Both the position numbers and the translations under genes were made by a program. From Paenibacillus sophorae (GTDB taxonomy: Bacteria > Bacillota > Bacilli > Paenibacillales > Paenibacillaceae), in the NCBI RefSeq assembly GCF_018966525.1, contig NZ_CP076607.1, positions 3,720,001 through 3,784,000 on the forward strand: a stretch of DNA of 64,000 bases. The letters are read 5' to 3'. Positions 8,714 to 17,066 of this stretch are shown piece by piece (within the stretch, counting starts at the first letter, position 1; every line of letters begins with the position of its first letter). The notes under the pieces were generated by a model. It worked only from the letters and a program-made list of their open reading frames with translations. It was not told the origin of the DNA and searched no databases.

Positions 8714-8767
8714 ATTATAGCCTTCAATAAACTAACCTGTCAACTAATATTTATAGGGTTAGTTTAT
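8714..8767. promoter_or_regulatory. Promoter of the desulfhydrase gene with an 11-bp inverted repeat
   Basis: On the minus strand TTGACA (8738-8743) and TATAAT (8714-8719) are separated by 18 bp, an almost ideal sigma-A promoter. ATAAACTAACC at 8727-8737 is repeated inverted at 8757-8767, so one arm covers the spacer. This is a good place for repression by the adjacent regulator. Confidence 0.7.
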
Positions 8768-8898
8768 GAATGGATCTATCAGGCTGCTTTCTCACAAATG
8801 ATAAATTATGAAAGGTTGTCTATTTTTATGTCCTTTAAATTAACCTTTTGATCACGTATAATACAGTTAGTAATCAACCTAGGAGGAGTTTCCATTCA

Positions 8899-9468
8899 AT
8901 GGCCGGTCTTAAAAAAAATCATTTCATTTCTAATTCCATCTCTTTGAATTTGGTTAATACAGAAGAGAATCGAAGAGGAAAAAGGTATGATCTGCTTGAA
9001 AATGATGAGCAAGTATCACATTGGCTTGATTTGATGTTCACTGAGCGAGTCATCCTAACCGAACAATTTTCACAACGAAACCAGTATACACATGAGGAAG
9101 TATCAGCCCTTAGAGAATTGAGGAGCTTTTTGCGAAAGGGGTTTCAAGCCATTGCGGACGGATTGCAAGTAGACGAGCAATGGGTTCATACCTTAGAAAG
9201 CTATAGGGGTAAAGCACCGCTCACCTTTGTGATTAAGGAGAACAGGCTATTACCGGTTCCGTCCGGAACTTTTGCAAATGCACTTCTCTCCCTTATTGCT
9301 TATGATGCATTAGAACTTCTTGTTAGCGGTAAACTGGAGACTATTAAAAGATGCTCTAATCCAAGATGTATTTGGTTGTTTATGGATACCACCGGAAAGC
9401 GCAAGTGGTGCTCAATGAAAATTTGCGGCAACCGTATGAAAGTTGCTCGGCACGAGCATCGCGCTTAA
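8899..9468 (+). CDS. CGNR zinc-finger / ABATE-domain transcriptional regulator
   Basis: The start is the ATG at 8899, downstream of AGGAGGA, giving 189 residues. The N-terminal part (SISLNLVNTEENRRGKRYDLL and following) matches the ABATE stress-response domain. The C-terminus is a CGNR zinc finger: RCSNPRCIWLFMD, then RKWCSMKICGNRMKVARH, with Cys pairs spaced C-x4-C and C-x4-C. The family is thought to bind DNA through the CGNR finger. Its divergence from the desulfhydrase and the inverted repeat in between suggest it controls that gene and itself. A TATAAT lies at about 8855. Confidence 0.88.
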   Translation: MAGLKKNHFISNSISLNLVNTEENRRGKRYDLLENDEQVSHWLDLMFTERVILTEQFSQRNQYTHEEVSALRELRSFLRKGFQAIADGLQVDEQWVHTLESYRGKAPLTFVIKENRLLPVPSGTFANALLSLIAYDALELLVSGKLETIKRCSNPRCIWLFMDTTGKRKWCSMKICGNRMKVARHEHRA

Positions 9469-9577
9469 TGCTATGTGAAATTAATTACGAAAAAACAAAT
9501 GCTGATGGAGATTATTCTAACGACATGAACCAGTTGAAAATATGCAACGAGCACTTAGGAATTATTCTCTACACAAA

Positions 9578-9613
9578 AAAAGTCACATCAGAAATGAATC
9601 CAATGTGACTTTT
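9578..9613. terminator. Bidirectional terminator hairpin
   Basis: AAAAGTCACAT at 9578-9588 pairs with ATGTGACTTTT at 9603-9613. A-run and T-run flanks let it work for the convergent genes on both sides. Confidence 0.7.
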
Positions 9614-9715
9614 GGCACCGATAATGAATTATTTTAACTTTAGAAAGAAAGAATTGCTCCGAAAGCTGATCAATAGTTGCGCCTTGTGAGAAACTTTGGC
9701 GAATTTCAGCTTTAA
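9612..9715 (-). pseudogene. Remnant of a CD3324-type HTH protein C-terminus
   Basis: On the minus strand, in the frame read from about 9715, the peptide AEIRQSFSQGATIDQLSEQF followed by FLS resembles the end of small CD3324/Mor-like HTH proteins. The N-terminal half is absent and the tail reads into the terminator hairpin. It is a fragment. The adjacent small gene overlaps its 5' side. Confidence 0.45.
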
Positions 9716-10053
9716 TAAACCATCCAAATCCGTCCATTCTCATAAATCTGAATATCCTGGGACGAATGAATGAAGTCTGATCCGCTCGCATATCCTGTCT
9801 CTTTCATCTTCCGCGTACCCTCTTCCCAACCGGGTCGGTCATGGACAATGGTGTAGCAATATACGACTTGATCGTCCTCTTCGTCTTCTTGCGATCCCAG
9901 GTATACCAAATCTTCGCCAAACAGCGATTTCAGACATTCCTTGGCCTCCACATGCGAATAAAACCTCGGAAGAGCCTCTTCGAACTGCCGAGATAGCATC
10001 TTGCGTTTGCCGGAAATGGTATAAAAGCGGTCTAACTCATCTTTATTGATCAC
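9712..10053 (-). CDS. Conserved-looking hypothetical protein, 113 residues
   Basis: I start it at a GTG at 10053 because AAGGAGG lies 8 nt upstream. The open frame extends further to 10116, but without a site. The protein is soluble and acidic in the middle (GSQEDEEDDQVVYCYTIVHD) and ends DIQIYENGRIWMVY. It has the alternating pattern of a small alpha/beta domain. I do not recognise a family. It lies directly downstream of the broken ABC-F gene and just upstream of a decayed HTH fragment. The codon pattern and ribosome binding site support a real gene. Confidence 0.6.
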   Translation of the reverse strand: MINKDELDRFYTISGKRKMLSRQFEEALPRFYSHVEAKECLKSLFGEDLVYLGSQEDEEDDQVVYCYTIVHDRPGWEEGTRKMKETGYASGSDFIHSSQDIQIYENGRIWMVY

Positions 10054-10136
10054 ATCATTCGCCTCCTTAGCCAAGTATGGTCTTAACAAGATAACACTTG
10101 GCGCTGTGACACGCAATCCATCAGCCCAGAATGCCG

Positions 10137-11539
10137 TTACAATTCAATCACCTTTGTAGCTATATTTGTGCAAAATTCACGGTCATGCTCCACAAAAAGA
10201 ATGGTTGGCGAATGATCAAGTAGCAGCTCTTCAATTTGCATACGGGAAATAATATCAATAAAATTAAGCGGTTCATCCCAAATATGCAAATGAACTTTCT
10301 CGCAAAGACTTTTGGCAATCAACACCTTCTTCTTTTGGCCGCCGCTAAAAGCGGAAATATCCTTTTCAAATTGAACTCTGGAAAAATCAAGTTTTCTTAA
10401 AATAGATTTAAACAGGCTTTCATCAATCCCGTGTGCACTGGCGTAATCCGTTAAATTGCCCTGCAAATGTGAGGTATCCTGAGAGACATAGGATATTTTA
10501 AGCTGGCTTCCCTTTCTGAACGTGCCCGTATAGCTTAGATCCTCACCGCAAATCAGCTTGAGAAGGCTGGATTTTCCGGAGCCGTTTTTGCCTGAAAGCG
10601 CGATTCGCTCACCTTGCTCAATCGTAAAACTTATATCTTGACAAACCATCTTCTCACCGTAATAAATCGAAACCTCTTCAAGTTCAGCAAGTTGGCTTTT
10701 ATGATAAGCAAGTTGTGAAATCTTTAAGTCCTCAGAGCTTTCAATTTAGCAGCCTTGTGACCAATATACCCTTTATCTACCTTGGAGCCGGAATTTCTTG
10801 TCCCGTTTTTAGTTTTTTCGACTTCGTGCGACCAGTGGTTCGTTCGTTTTGCAGAATCCGTCAAGCGTTTTATATCCTTTCTTAGCTTCTCGTTCTCTGC
10901 TATTTCAAAGTTATCTTGTCTCTTTTTATTTTCCCACCAATCGGCAAAATTACCTTTTTGAATTTCTACATTGGTCTTATTAATTGAAAGTATGTGATCT
11001 ACGCAGTTATCAAGAAATGATCTGTCGTGAGACACCAGGATAAATCCGCTCTTGGTACCCAGATAATCACTGACGAGTTTTCTTGCATTCATGTCAAGAT
11101 GATTGGTGGGTTCATCAATTAACAGAAAACTATTTTCTTTAAGAAATAATGCAGCCAACAACACTTTCGTTTGCTCTCCGCTCGACAAAGAATCAAAGGG
11201 CCGATATAACACATCCTCAGAAACCTTTAGCAGTGAAAGTTCACGCATTAATTTCCAGTGAAGATAGTCCGGAAAAATGTCGCTGATAACATCAAGGGTA
11301 TTATTCTCCTTATTTTCGACATGGAAAGGGAAATATTCAAAACTGACATTAGCCGAAATATTTCCGCTGTATTCATATTTACCGAGCAGCAAGTTTAAAA
11401 ATGTCGTCTTGCCTCTGCCGTTTCTTCCCGTAAATCCTAATTTCCATTCGGTATCGATTTGGAAGCTTACGTTTTCAAATATGTTATCGTAGCTGCCATC
11501 ATATGCGAACGTCAGATTTGTAACATTTATTAATGACAT
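10137..11539 (-). pseudogene. Frameshifted ABC-F ribosomal-protection protein (Lsa/Vga-like)
   Basis: Two ABC ATPase halves lie in different frames. The first (ATG 11539, strong AGGAGG) has Walker A GRNGRGKTT, signature LSSGEQ and Walker B LLIDEPTNHLD. It then runs through the linker (NFADWWENKKRQDNFEIAE) and stops at about 10744. The second, read from about 10735, continues EDLKISQLAYHKSQLAELEE, with Walker A GKNGSGKSS, signature FSGGQKKK and Walker B HIWDEP. Intact Lsa-type proteins have about 25 more linker residues at the junction, so a small deletion caused the frameshift. This family protects ribosomes from lincosamides, streptogramin A and pleuromutilins. The gene is probably inactive unless recoded or mis-sequenced. 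Confidence 0.8.
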
Positions 11540-11554
11540 GAATTTATCCTCCTG

Positions 11555-11599
11555 TATGAAAAATAAATGAGCTGCAAGAAAGTTACTTTCTCGCAGCTC
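11555..11599 (-). promoter_or_regulatory. Attenuator terminator in the leader of the ABC-F gene
   Basis: On the minus strand GAGCTGC and GCAGCTC close a long stem (11569-11599), followed by ATTTATTTTTC and then the gene's AGGAGG. This placement, directly before the ribosome binding site of an antibiotic ABC-F gene, is typical of drug-inducible transcription attenuation. The leader reaches back to about 11750. Confidence 0.6.
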
Positions 11600-11835
11600 A
11601 AATAAATACAGCAAATCCAACCCGCGACGGAGTTAGATGAGGATATATTGTTTGAGTGAAAAGAATAAGTAACTTCTTGCATAAAAATAATAAAACAAGC
11701 GAATACTTCCGCTTCTACATGGCTTTATTATTTTTTTATCATCAGCAAGAAATTCTACATTATTCTTTTCAGCTCCAATCAATAAATTATAAGTATCTTA
11801 TCATACCCATTTTTTAATCTCAACAATTAAGCATA

Positions 11836-14277
11836 TTAACGGTCCCGGTTAACCAAATAATCCAACAAATGCTTCAGAAAAGCGGTATTGCGAGGCACCT
11901 CTCTCAACGCTTCCTCTGCAAGGCAGTAGTGCTCCCACATCTCTTTTCGGGCGCCTTCTTGACCAAGGATGGATACAAAAGTCGAATTGTTGTTTTGGGT
12001 ATCCTTGTGGGTGGGTTTGCCGAGTACGAGCAGATCGCCTTCCAAATCAAGCAAATCATCCTTAATCTGAAAAGCAATGCCCGCATGATAGGCGAATTTC
12101 TTCAAGGCCGTGATTTCCGGCTCTTTAACCTGAGCAAGTATGGCAGGCATTACTAGGCATGCTTCAAATGCAACTCCGGTTTTGTAAAAACACATCATAT
12201 TCAATTGCTCCAGTGACAATACTTTTCCTTTGGAATGTAAATCCATCGCCTGTCCCATACACATATCTTCTGCCTTTTCGGCCGAATATTGCATCAAGGA
12301 AAGCACGGTCTTAGCGTCAAACTGTTCAAGCGATGCTTGTTCTTTGATCGCCTTCTGGATCAGAAACAGACCGGTTAATTCAGCCGTGGCGCTATTATGC
12401 ACCTCATGCAGTGTTGGACGCCCTCTGCGGGTAGACGCATTATCCTGTGATGGCAGATCATCGAAGATCAGGGATGCGGTATGCATATATTCCAATGATC
12501 TCAGAAGAGGCGCGATGGCCGATGCATGGAGTCCATATTCGTTCACGCCCATGACCCAAGTCAATATCGGCCGTATCCTCTTCCCGTCCCCTTCGAGACT
12601 GTAATTTGCGGCATCAATAAGCGGCTCTTTCATTGGAAGAGTCCCGCTGTTTTTGGGAATCGGCAACAAGCTGTTGATTTGATCGCGGACCGTTTTAATC
12701 GTATCCTGAAAGTCTTCTTTTTCCTTCTGATCGTTTTTCAAAAGGGTATTCATCTGATCCCGCAGCAGTTTATCGAAAAAATCAACATCCTCCGCTTTTC
12801 GAACCATTTCTTGGATAAGGCGATGGAATTTCGAATCTCCGGAAGCAAAAATTCCCATGATTTCGTTATACGTTTCAGTGCCTAGGCGCTCTTTACAGCG
12901 TTTGAGACCGTTGATTGCACGATCCAGTATCACCTCACGGGTCTTGGCATCGGAGTGATATACGTTGTGGATCAAATGGAAAATGACCGCCCAGTATAAT
13001 TCATAGGGGTTGATAAGATCCGAACGCTGATTATGGTATTTTAAATAATAGGTGTAGGGTGTTACCGCACCGCCCTTCATATCGTCGAACATATCCGCAA
13101 AATCATCAGCCAGCTGGTTGTAGATGCCGTAATAGAAGGTTCGATGATCAAAGCCTTCATCCATCCGAGCGCTAATTACGGAACGGACAATCAACCTGGA
13201 AGAAGAGGATTTTAAAATGACGGGTAAATAAAGCTCTTCGTTGGTGTAATCTGCATTGGATAGGTCTTTTGCGCGGTCGATGTCCTGGGAATGAAAAAAC
13301 ACATAGGACTGCTCGAAAAAGGTGCTCACTGTTTCCGGACGCTGAACTCCCTTAATATATTCAAAAGCATCCCGGAGCTCTGAATGGACGTATTGAATGA
13401 AATCCATGTTTTTTCCGGCCCAACCGTTAGGTTCCGGCACAACACCTGTGAGAAGCGCGGTTCGTATCATACGGGAATATTGTTCTTTCTCCCCAGCGGT
13501 CAAGACCTGAGAATCGAGCAGATCGTCAATGAAAGGATAGGTCAGTCCATAGGAATAACCAAGCCTAATGGCTTCATCCAGTGTCCGCGCACGTTCCGCA
13601 GGCGAAGTTTCAGGGCCCAACTCTTCTATCACATGCAGAACTACCCCGACTATGATCTTGATCAGTTTGCGCTGAGACTGCTCGGCGTTCATTTCTTTCG
13701 GAATATGGGTAGCGACGTTCTTAAGTTTGTCAATCACCCAAATCGCGGCGGTTTCTATGCCTTCTTTCTGAGCCCACCGATAAAACCCCGCCAAACTCAT
13801 ATACTCGGGCTGGTCTCCCCGCTTTGCTGCGGTGGAATGAATCAAGTGTTTTTTGATGTCGGCAACCACATGCTGAATTCGGGTCTGTGTGTCAGGAGAA
13901 TCAAGGGCTTTGCCCAGATCCCTCATGTAAATATAAGAAACGCTTCGATCCAAGTAATCATCCAATTTACCTGTATAATTCAGCCACCCAATATATCTAT
14001 GATAATCCCGAGAATCAGGTTTTCTCTTTCCCCGTGAAAAAAAGGATAACCACGAACGATGATGGACATGGTTCCGTTTCCAGACTTCAATATCTTTTGT
14101 CAGGATGGGCACATAAGTCTTTTCCATAACCTGCGCATATAGCGATGCAAAATACTGAGCCGCCTTCTGCTCAGCCAGCCGATACCACGTATCGGCATGA
14201 TCTGTAAATTCCTCATTCATACGATTCATTACCATACGGTTCATACCTCTACTTCTATTTTTGTAAAATCGGATCAT
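11836..14277 (-). CDS. Two-domain isoprenoid synthase: N-terminal synthase-like domain fused to polyprenyl synthetase
   Basis: From the ATG at 14277 the protein has 813 residues; the ATG at 14235 is also possible. The longer frame to 14376 is unlikely because it is encoded by the preceding gene's terminator. In this numbering the C-terminal part (~545-813) is a polyprenyl synthetase: GDGKRIRPIL, first Asp-rich motif DDLPSQD (606-612), RRGRPTLHE, second motif DDLLD (740-744). The N-terminal ~530 residues match no family I know. They are all-helical and also hold two Asp-rich motifs 140 residues apart, FIDDLLD (251-255) and ADDFADMFDD (391-399). That spacing fits the isoprenoid-synthase fold. 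The order, cyclase-like then prenyltransferase, resembles fungal chimeric terpene synthases and is rare in bacteria. The product is unknown. Confidence 0.8.
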   Translation of the reverse strand: MIRFYKNRSRGMNRMVMNRMNEEFTDHADTWYRLAEQKAAQYFASLYAQVMEKTYVPILTKDIEVWKRNHVHHRSWLSFFSRGKRKPDSRDYHRYIGWLNYTGKLDDYLDRSVSYIYMRDLGKALDSPDTQTRIQHVVADIKKHLIHSTAAKRGDQPEYMSLAGFYRWAQKEGIETAAIWVIDKLKNVATHIPKEMNAEQSQRKLIKIIVGVVLHVIEELGPETSPAERARTLDEAIRLGYSYGLTYPFIDDLLDSQVLTAGEKEQYSRMIRTALLTGVVPEPNGWAGKNMDFIQYVHSELRDAFEYIKGVQRPETVSTFFEQSYVFFHSQDIDRAKDLSNADYTNEELYLPVILKSSSSRLIVRSVISARMDEGFDHRTFYYGIYNQLADDFADMFDDMKGGAVTPYTYYLKYHNQRSDLINPYELYWAVIFHLIHNVYHSDAKTREVILDRAINGLKRCKERLGTETYNEIMGIFASGDSKFHRLIQEMVRKAEDVDFFDKLLRDQMNTLLKNDQKEKEDFQDTIKTVRDQINSLLPIPKNSGTLPMKEPLIDAANYSLEGDGKRIRPILTWVMGVNEYGLHASAIAPLLRSLEYMHTASLIFDDLPSQDNASTRRGRPTLHEVHNSATAELTGLFLIQKAIKEQASLEQFDAKTVLSLMQYSAEKAEDMCMGQAMDLHSKGKVLSLEQLNMMCFYKTGVAFEACLVMPAILAQVKEPEITALKKFAYHAGIAFQIKDDLLDLEGDLLVLGKPTHKDTQNNNSTFVSILGQEGARKEMWEHYCLAEEALREVPRNTAFLKHLLDYLVNRDR

Positions 14278-14355
14278 GTTCTTATCTATACGGAATAAAC
14301 TCTTTTTGGTTACCAAATCGTTATGAGGGATATAGCCTGACCAATCGCGATAACA

Positions 14356-14410
14356 GAAAAACCGCCGTTTACCCAAAACAAAGCGATTCCATTTCGGGGA
14401 CGGCGGCTTT
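14356..14410 (-). terminator. Terminator downstream of the serine hydrolase gene
   Basis: On the minus strand GCCGCCGT and ACGGCGGT form the stem, followed by TTTTTCTG. It ends transcription of the 14462-16531 gene. It also shows that the far-upstream start of the synthase frame is not real. Confidence 0.7.
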
Positions 14411-14461
14411 CTAAGCCAAATTTATTCTATTTTCCAAAAGTATGATCAGTCCGTAAGCAAA

Positions 14462-16531
14462 CTACTTCTCCAATGTAATGCGGAATACAGTGCCGGCATC
14501 GCCTGCAAATACAATCGTTCCATTTGCAGGCAAAACCACTTTATTATTGCGGCTGATTACGGTGTAGCTCACGCATTTTCCCTGGGCGTCATACACCGCA
14601 TAAGCGCCTTTCGCTGGCGTTGCGACAGTCATCTTCTTACCGGCGGCGGCGGAGGGAACTCTGTACCATCTGGCGTTGCCATCGGCTTGCACAGTAACCG
14701 CTGAATGTTTCCCCGCAAATAGCGGCTTTACGATATCCTCACTGACATACAAGCTTCCAGCGGCTTCAAGGTACTCAATCCCGTCTTTTGTGTAAAAACG
14801 GTATTCAGCTGTATCCCGACTTCCTATCGCAGGAATTTGATGCTGGCTCACAGCCGTATTCGGACCTGTAATTTTTTTATCCATTAAATAGCCCTGAAGA
14901 TCGTCCGCCCGGGTGATCTTGAGCGTCGGCATAATCATGTAGATGACCGAACTGAACTTCTCGCTTACAGGGTAATAGGTTTTGCCTTCCCGCTTCGCCC
15001 ATGCCTCAGCTGTCTCTGTGGATATTGAGTTAGATTCGAGCTTCTCAGCTAAATACTGAGACATGGCCTGTTGTCCCAAACCCGGAATGGTCGCATATTC
15101 TCTGAGCCAGAGGTAGGTACGTCCATTTTTTTCAGTTACAAAACTGACCTTCGCGCTGCCCTCCTGGTTAACAAAAGTCCCCTCCGATGTATACACAAAC
15201 TTCTGCTCCGGATATCCAGGCATACTCGGAACCGATATGGACAGTATCCCATCTTTGATATCAATTTTAACCAGTTGGTTGAGGGTACCATAATAGCCCG
15301 CGTTCTTCATGACATCATTGGACATATTGGCTTTAACCGGCGTGCCAAATGATTTCCCGGGTTTGATGTCTTTGATCGTGCCCTTCTCTTTTATTGCCTG
15401 AAGAAGCAGCTCACTCGCCAGCATCTCGTTCAACGAGCTGCTGCCGCCCGACGACAGCACTGCCGCAGCCATGTTCTGCTCAGGAAGGACAACAAAGGAA
15501 GCATGATACAAAATCGTATCTCCGCCTTTACTTAAACCCTTCATTCCATAATCGTTAAACGGAAACAACCTTACACTGTCCCAGCCAAGCCCAAAGTCAA
15601 TCGAGTTGTCGGCATCTTGGGGCCACAGCCCTTTTTTGTATTCCTCCTGCTCCATTGCACGGACCGCCTCGTCCGAGAGAATACCGTCCTTCTGTCCCGT
15701 GAATATTTGTGAGAATTGTACCAGATCTTCTGCGGTGGAATAAATTCCGCCCGCTCCAATTGCATTAACCGTTTCATTCGGCAGCTGCTTCTCAAAAGGC
15801 GGATAATAAAGAGCGGCCAGTTTGCCTGGTTCCAGTACGTCCTGCGGTGTCTTCGTATGGTCCATTTCTAGCGGTCCGGTAAAATATTGATGGATGAATG
15901 CGGTAAAATCCGTGCCGCTAACTCTCTCAACAAGAATCTCCGCCAGCGTGAATCCGTCATTGCAATACACGGAGAAGGCGCCCGGGTCCGCTTTTAAGCT
16001 CTGGGTAGACAATTGTTCCAGCAGCGTATCGTGCGCATACGTGTCTTGATCATTGAACAGAAAAGCATTTCTCAGACTGGTGCCTTGCAGGCCAGAAGAA
16101 TGGTTTAGCAGCATACGCGGGGTAATTTGCTTATAACGTTCGTCCTTCATCTTGAAATCAGTTATGTACTGCACCAAAGGGGTATCCAAATTGATCTTCC
16201 CTTCGTCTACCAATTTCATGACAGCGGCGGCCGTAAACATTTTACTCGTCGATCCAATGCCATACATGGTATTCTTACTCAGAGGGATTTTCCCTGCCTT
16301 ATCGTTCACCCCCGTCTGTCCCGACACCTTAATCTCGCCGTTATCAATCAATGCATACTGGACGCTGACCGTACCGTAATTTTTGGTTAACAGCGCCGCC
16401 TTTTCAGAAGCGAACTTCTCCAGTGCCTGATTAGTATCGACCACTTTGCTGCTGGACGCTATCGCCTCCGTTGGGACAAGCGGAGTCAGTGCAATTACGG
16501 CCGTTAATAACCAAACCAACCTTTTCTTCAT
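14462..16531 (-). CDS. Secreted class C beta-lactamase-like serine hydrolase
   Basis: The 689-residue protein starts with a signal peptide (MKKRLVWLLTAVIALTPLVP, cleavage after a TEAIASS stretch). The catalytic SxxK is at residues 94-97 (GIGSTSKMFTAAA) and the second element YCN at 189-191. A KGG near residue 336 probably stands in for the third motif. The beta-lactamase/DD-peptidase fold ends near residue 400. The remaining ~290 residues are a separate, beta-rich domain of the kind found in extracellular members. The family acts outside the cell on peptides or esters; true antibiotic hydrolysis is not implied. A clear terminator follows. The dispersed hairpin element lies upstream. Confidence 0.9.
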   Translation of the reverse strand: MKKRLVWLLTAVIALTPLVPTEAIASSSKVVDTNQALEKFASEKAALLTKNYGTVSVQYALIDNGEIKVSGQTGVNDKAGKIPLSKNTMYGIGSTSKMFTAAAVMKLVDEGKINLDTPLVQYITDFKMKDERYKQITPRMLLNHSSGLQGTSLRNAFLFNDQDTYAHDTLLEQLSTQSLKADPGAFSVYCNDGFTLAEILVERVSGTDFTAFIHQYFTGPLEMDHTKTPQDVLEPGKLAALYYPPFEKQLPNETVNAIGAGGIYSTAEDLVQFSQIFTGQKDGILSDEAVRAMEQEEYKKGLWPQDADNSIDFGLGWDSVRLFPFNDYGMKGLSKGGDTILYHASFVVLPEQNMAAAVLSSGGSSSLNEMLASELLLQAIKEKGTIKDIKPGKSFGTPVKANMSNDVMKNAGYYGTLNQLVKIDIKDGILSISVPSMPGYPEQKFVYTSEGTFVNQEGSAKVSFVTEKNGRTYLWLREYATIPGLGQQAMSQYLAEKLESNSISTETAEAWAKREGKTYYPVSEKFSSVIYMIMPTLKITRADDLQGYLMDKKITGPNTAVSQHQIPAIGSRDTAEYRFYTKDGIEYLEAAGSLYVSEDIVKPLFAGKHSAVTVQADGNARWYRVPSAAAGKKMTVATPAKGAYAVYDAQGKCVSYTVISRNNKVVLPANGTIVFAGDAGTVFRITLEK

Positions 16532-16669
16532 TGAAATACCTCCTTTGATAGTAAACTATGATATAGTACGAATTAATAGAAGAAATGGTTCAGTTTACCA
16601 TGAAAAAAGCATATTCCTTCCTAAATACCTACTTCTGTAAAATGCCCCCCTTTTTTTCAGTCCTTGAAG

Positions 16670-16793
16670 CATGCTGATTCTTGTCTCACATTGGCAAGGG
16701 GCATAAATTCTTGTCTTTTGTTCAGTACAAGAACTTGTGCCCACAAAAAAAGCCGCGCCCAGCGCGGATTCCAATAAGTATATGTTCTTGTCC
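16670..16793. repeat. Dispersed TTCTTGTCC hairpin element, copy 2
   Basis: It has the same order of parts as the 1541-1660 copy: GATTCTTGTC, GGGGCATAAATTCTTGTC facing an inverted AAGAACTTGTGCCC, the GC hairpin CCGCGC-CCA-GCGCGG with A/T flanks, then GTTCTTGTCC. The arms are less perfect than in copy 1, so it is older or under less constraint. Confidence 0.75.
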
Positions 16794-17015
16794 TTTTGCT
16801 TCCAAAGATACATAACACGACCCGTGCAGAGAAAACCGCCATTTATCCTTGATAATTTTCATCGGCAGAATGCTTTTGTGAAAATGTACGATTAGTTTTC
16901 ACGAGGAGTCTATTTTTATTTGACCCGGATAAAATTTAAAAGTATAACTCTGATATGGTGCTCGCCTATTTTTTACTATCCAAATATTACCTTGCCTTTT
17001 TGCTGGAAGTAAACG

Positions 17016-17043
17016 TATATTATATATGAATGATTGCTCATAT
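17016..17043 (+). promoter_or_regulatory. Promoter and ArsR/SmtB-like dyad of the cation exporter
   Basis: TTGCCT (16992) and TATATT (17016) are 18 bp apart. The imperfect dyad ATATGAA-N7-TCATAT at 17024-17043 resembles operators of zinc/cadmium-sensing ArsR repressors. No such repressor is in the window. Confidence 0.5.
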
Positions 17044-17066
17044 GTTTACACAAAGGGGAATTCGTT

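Larger units (their letters stand above)
16532..17066. other. Intergenic region with dispersed element copy 2 and exporter promoter
   Basis: No gene is seen. The promoter side of the serine hydrolase lies at 16532-16620. The dispersed element fills 16670-16793, and the putative metal-responsive operator of the exporter lies at 17024-17043. Confidence 0.6.

Noticed and set aside
11540..11620. N-terminal extension of the ABC-F protein (TTG at 11620)
   Set aside because: This stretch encodes the attenuator hairpin. The ATG at 11539 has an excellent ribosome binding site and matches family starts.
13384..14037. 217-codon plus-strand frame
   Set aside because: It lies entirely opposite the isoprenoid synthase gene and shows no coding features of its own.
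14278..14376. Longer N-terminus of the two-domain isoprenoid synthase
   Set aside because: The extra codons lie in the preceding gene's terminator and in a leader repeated at 45.7 kb, and there is no ribosome binding site.
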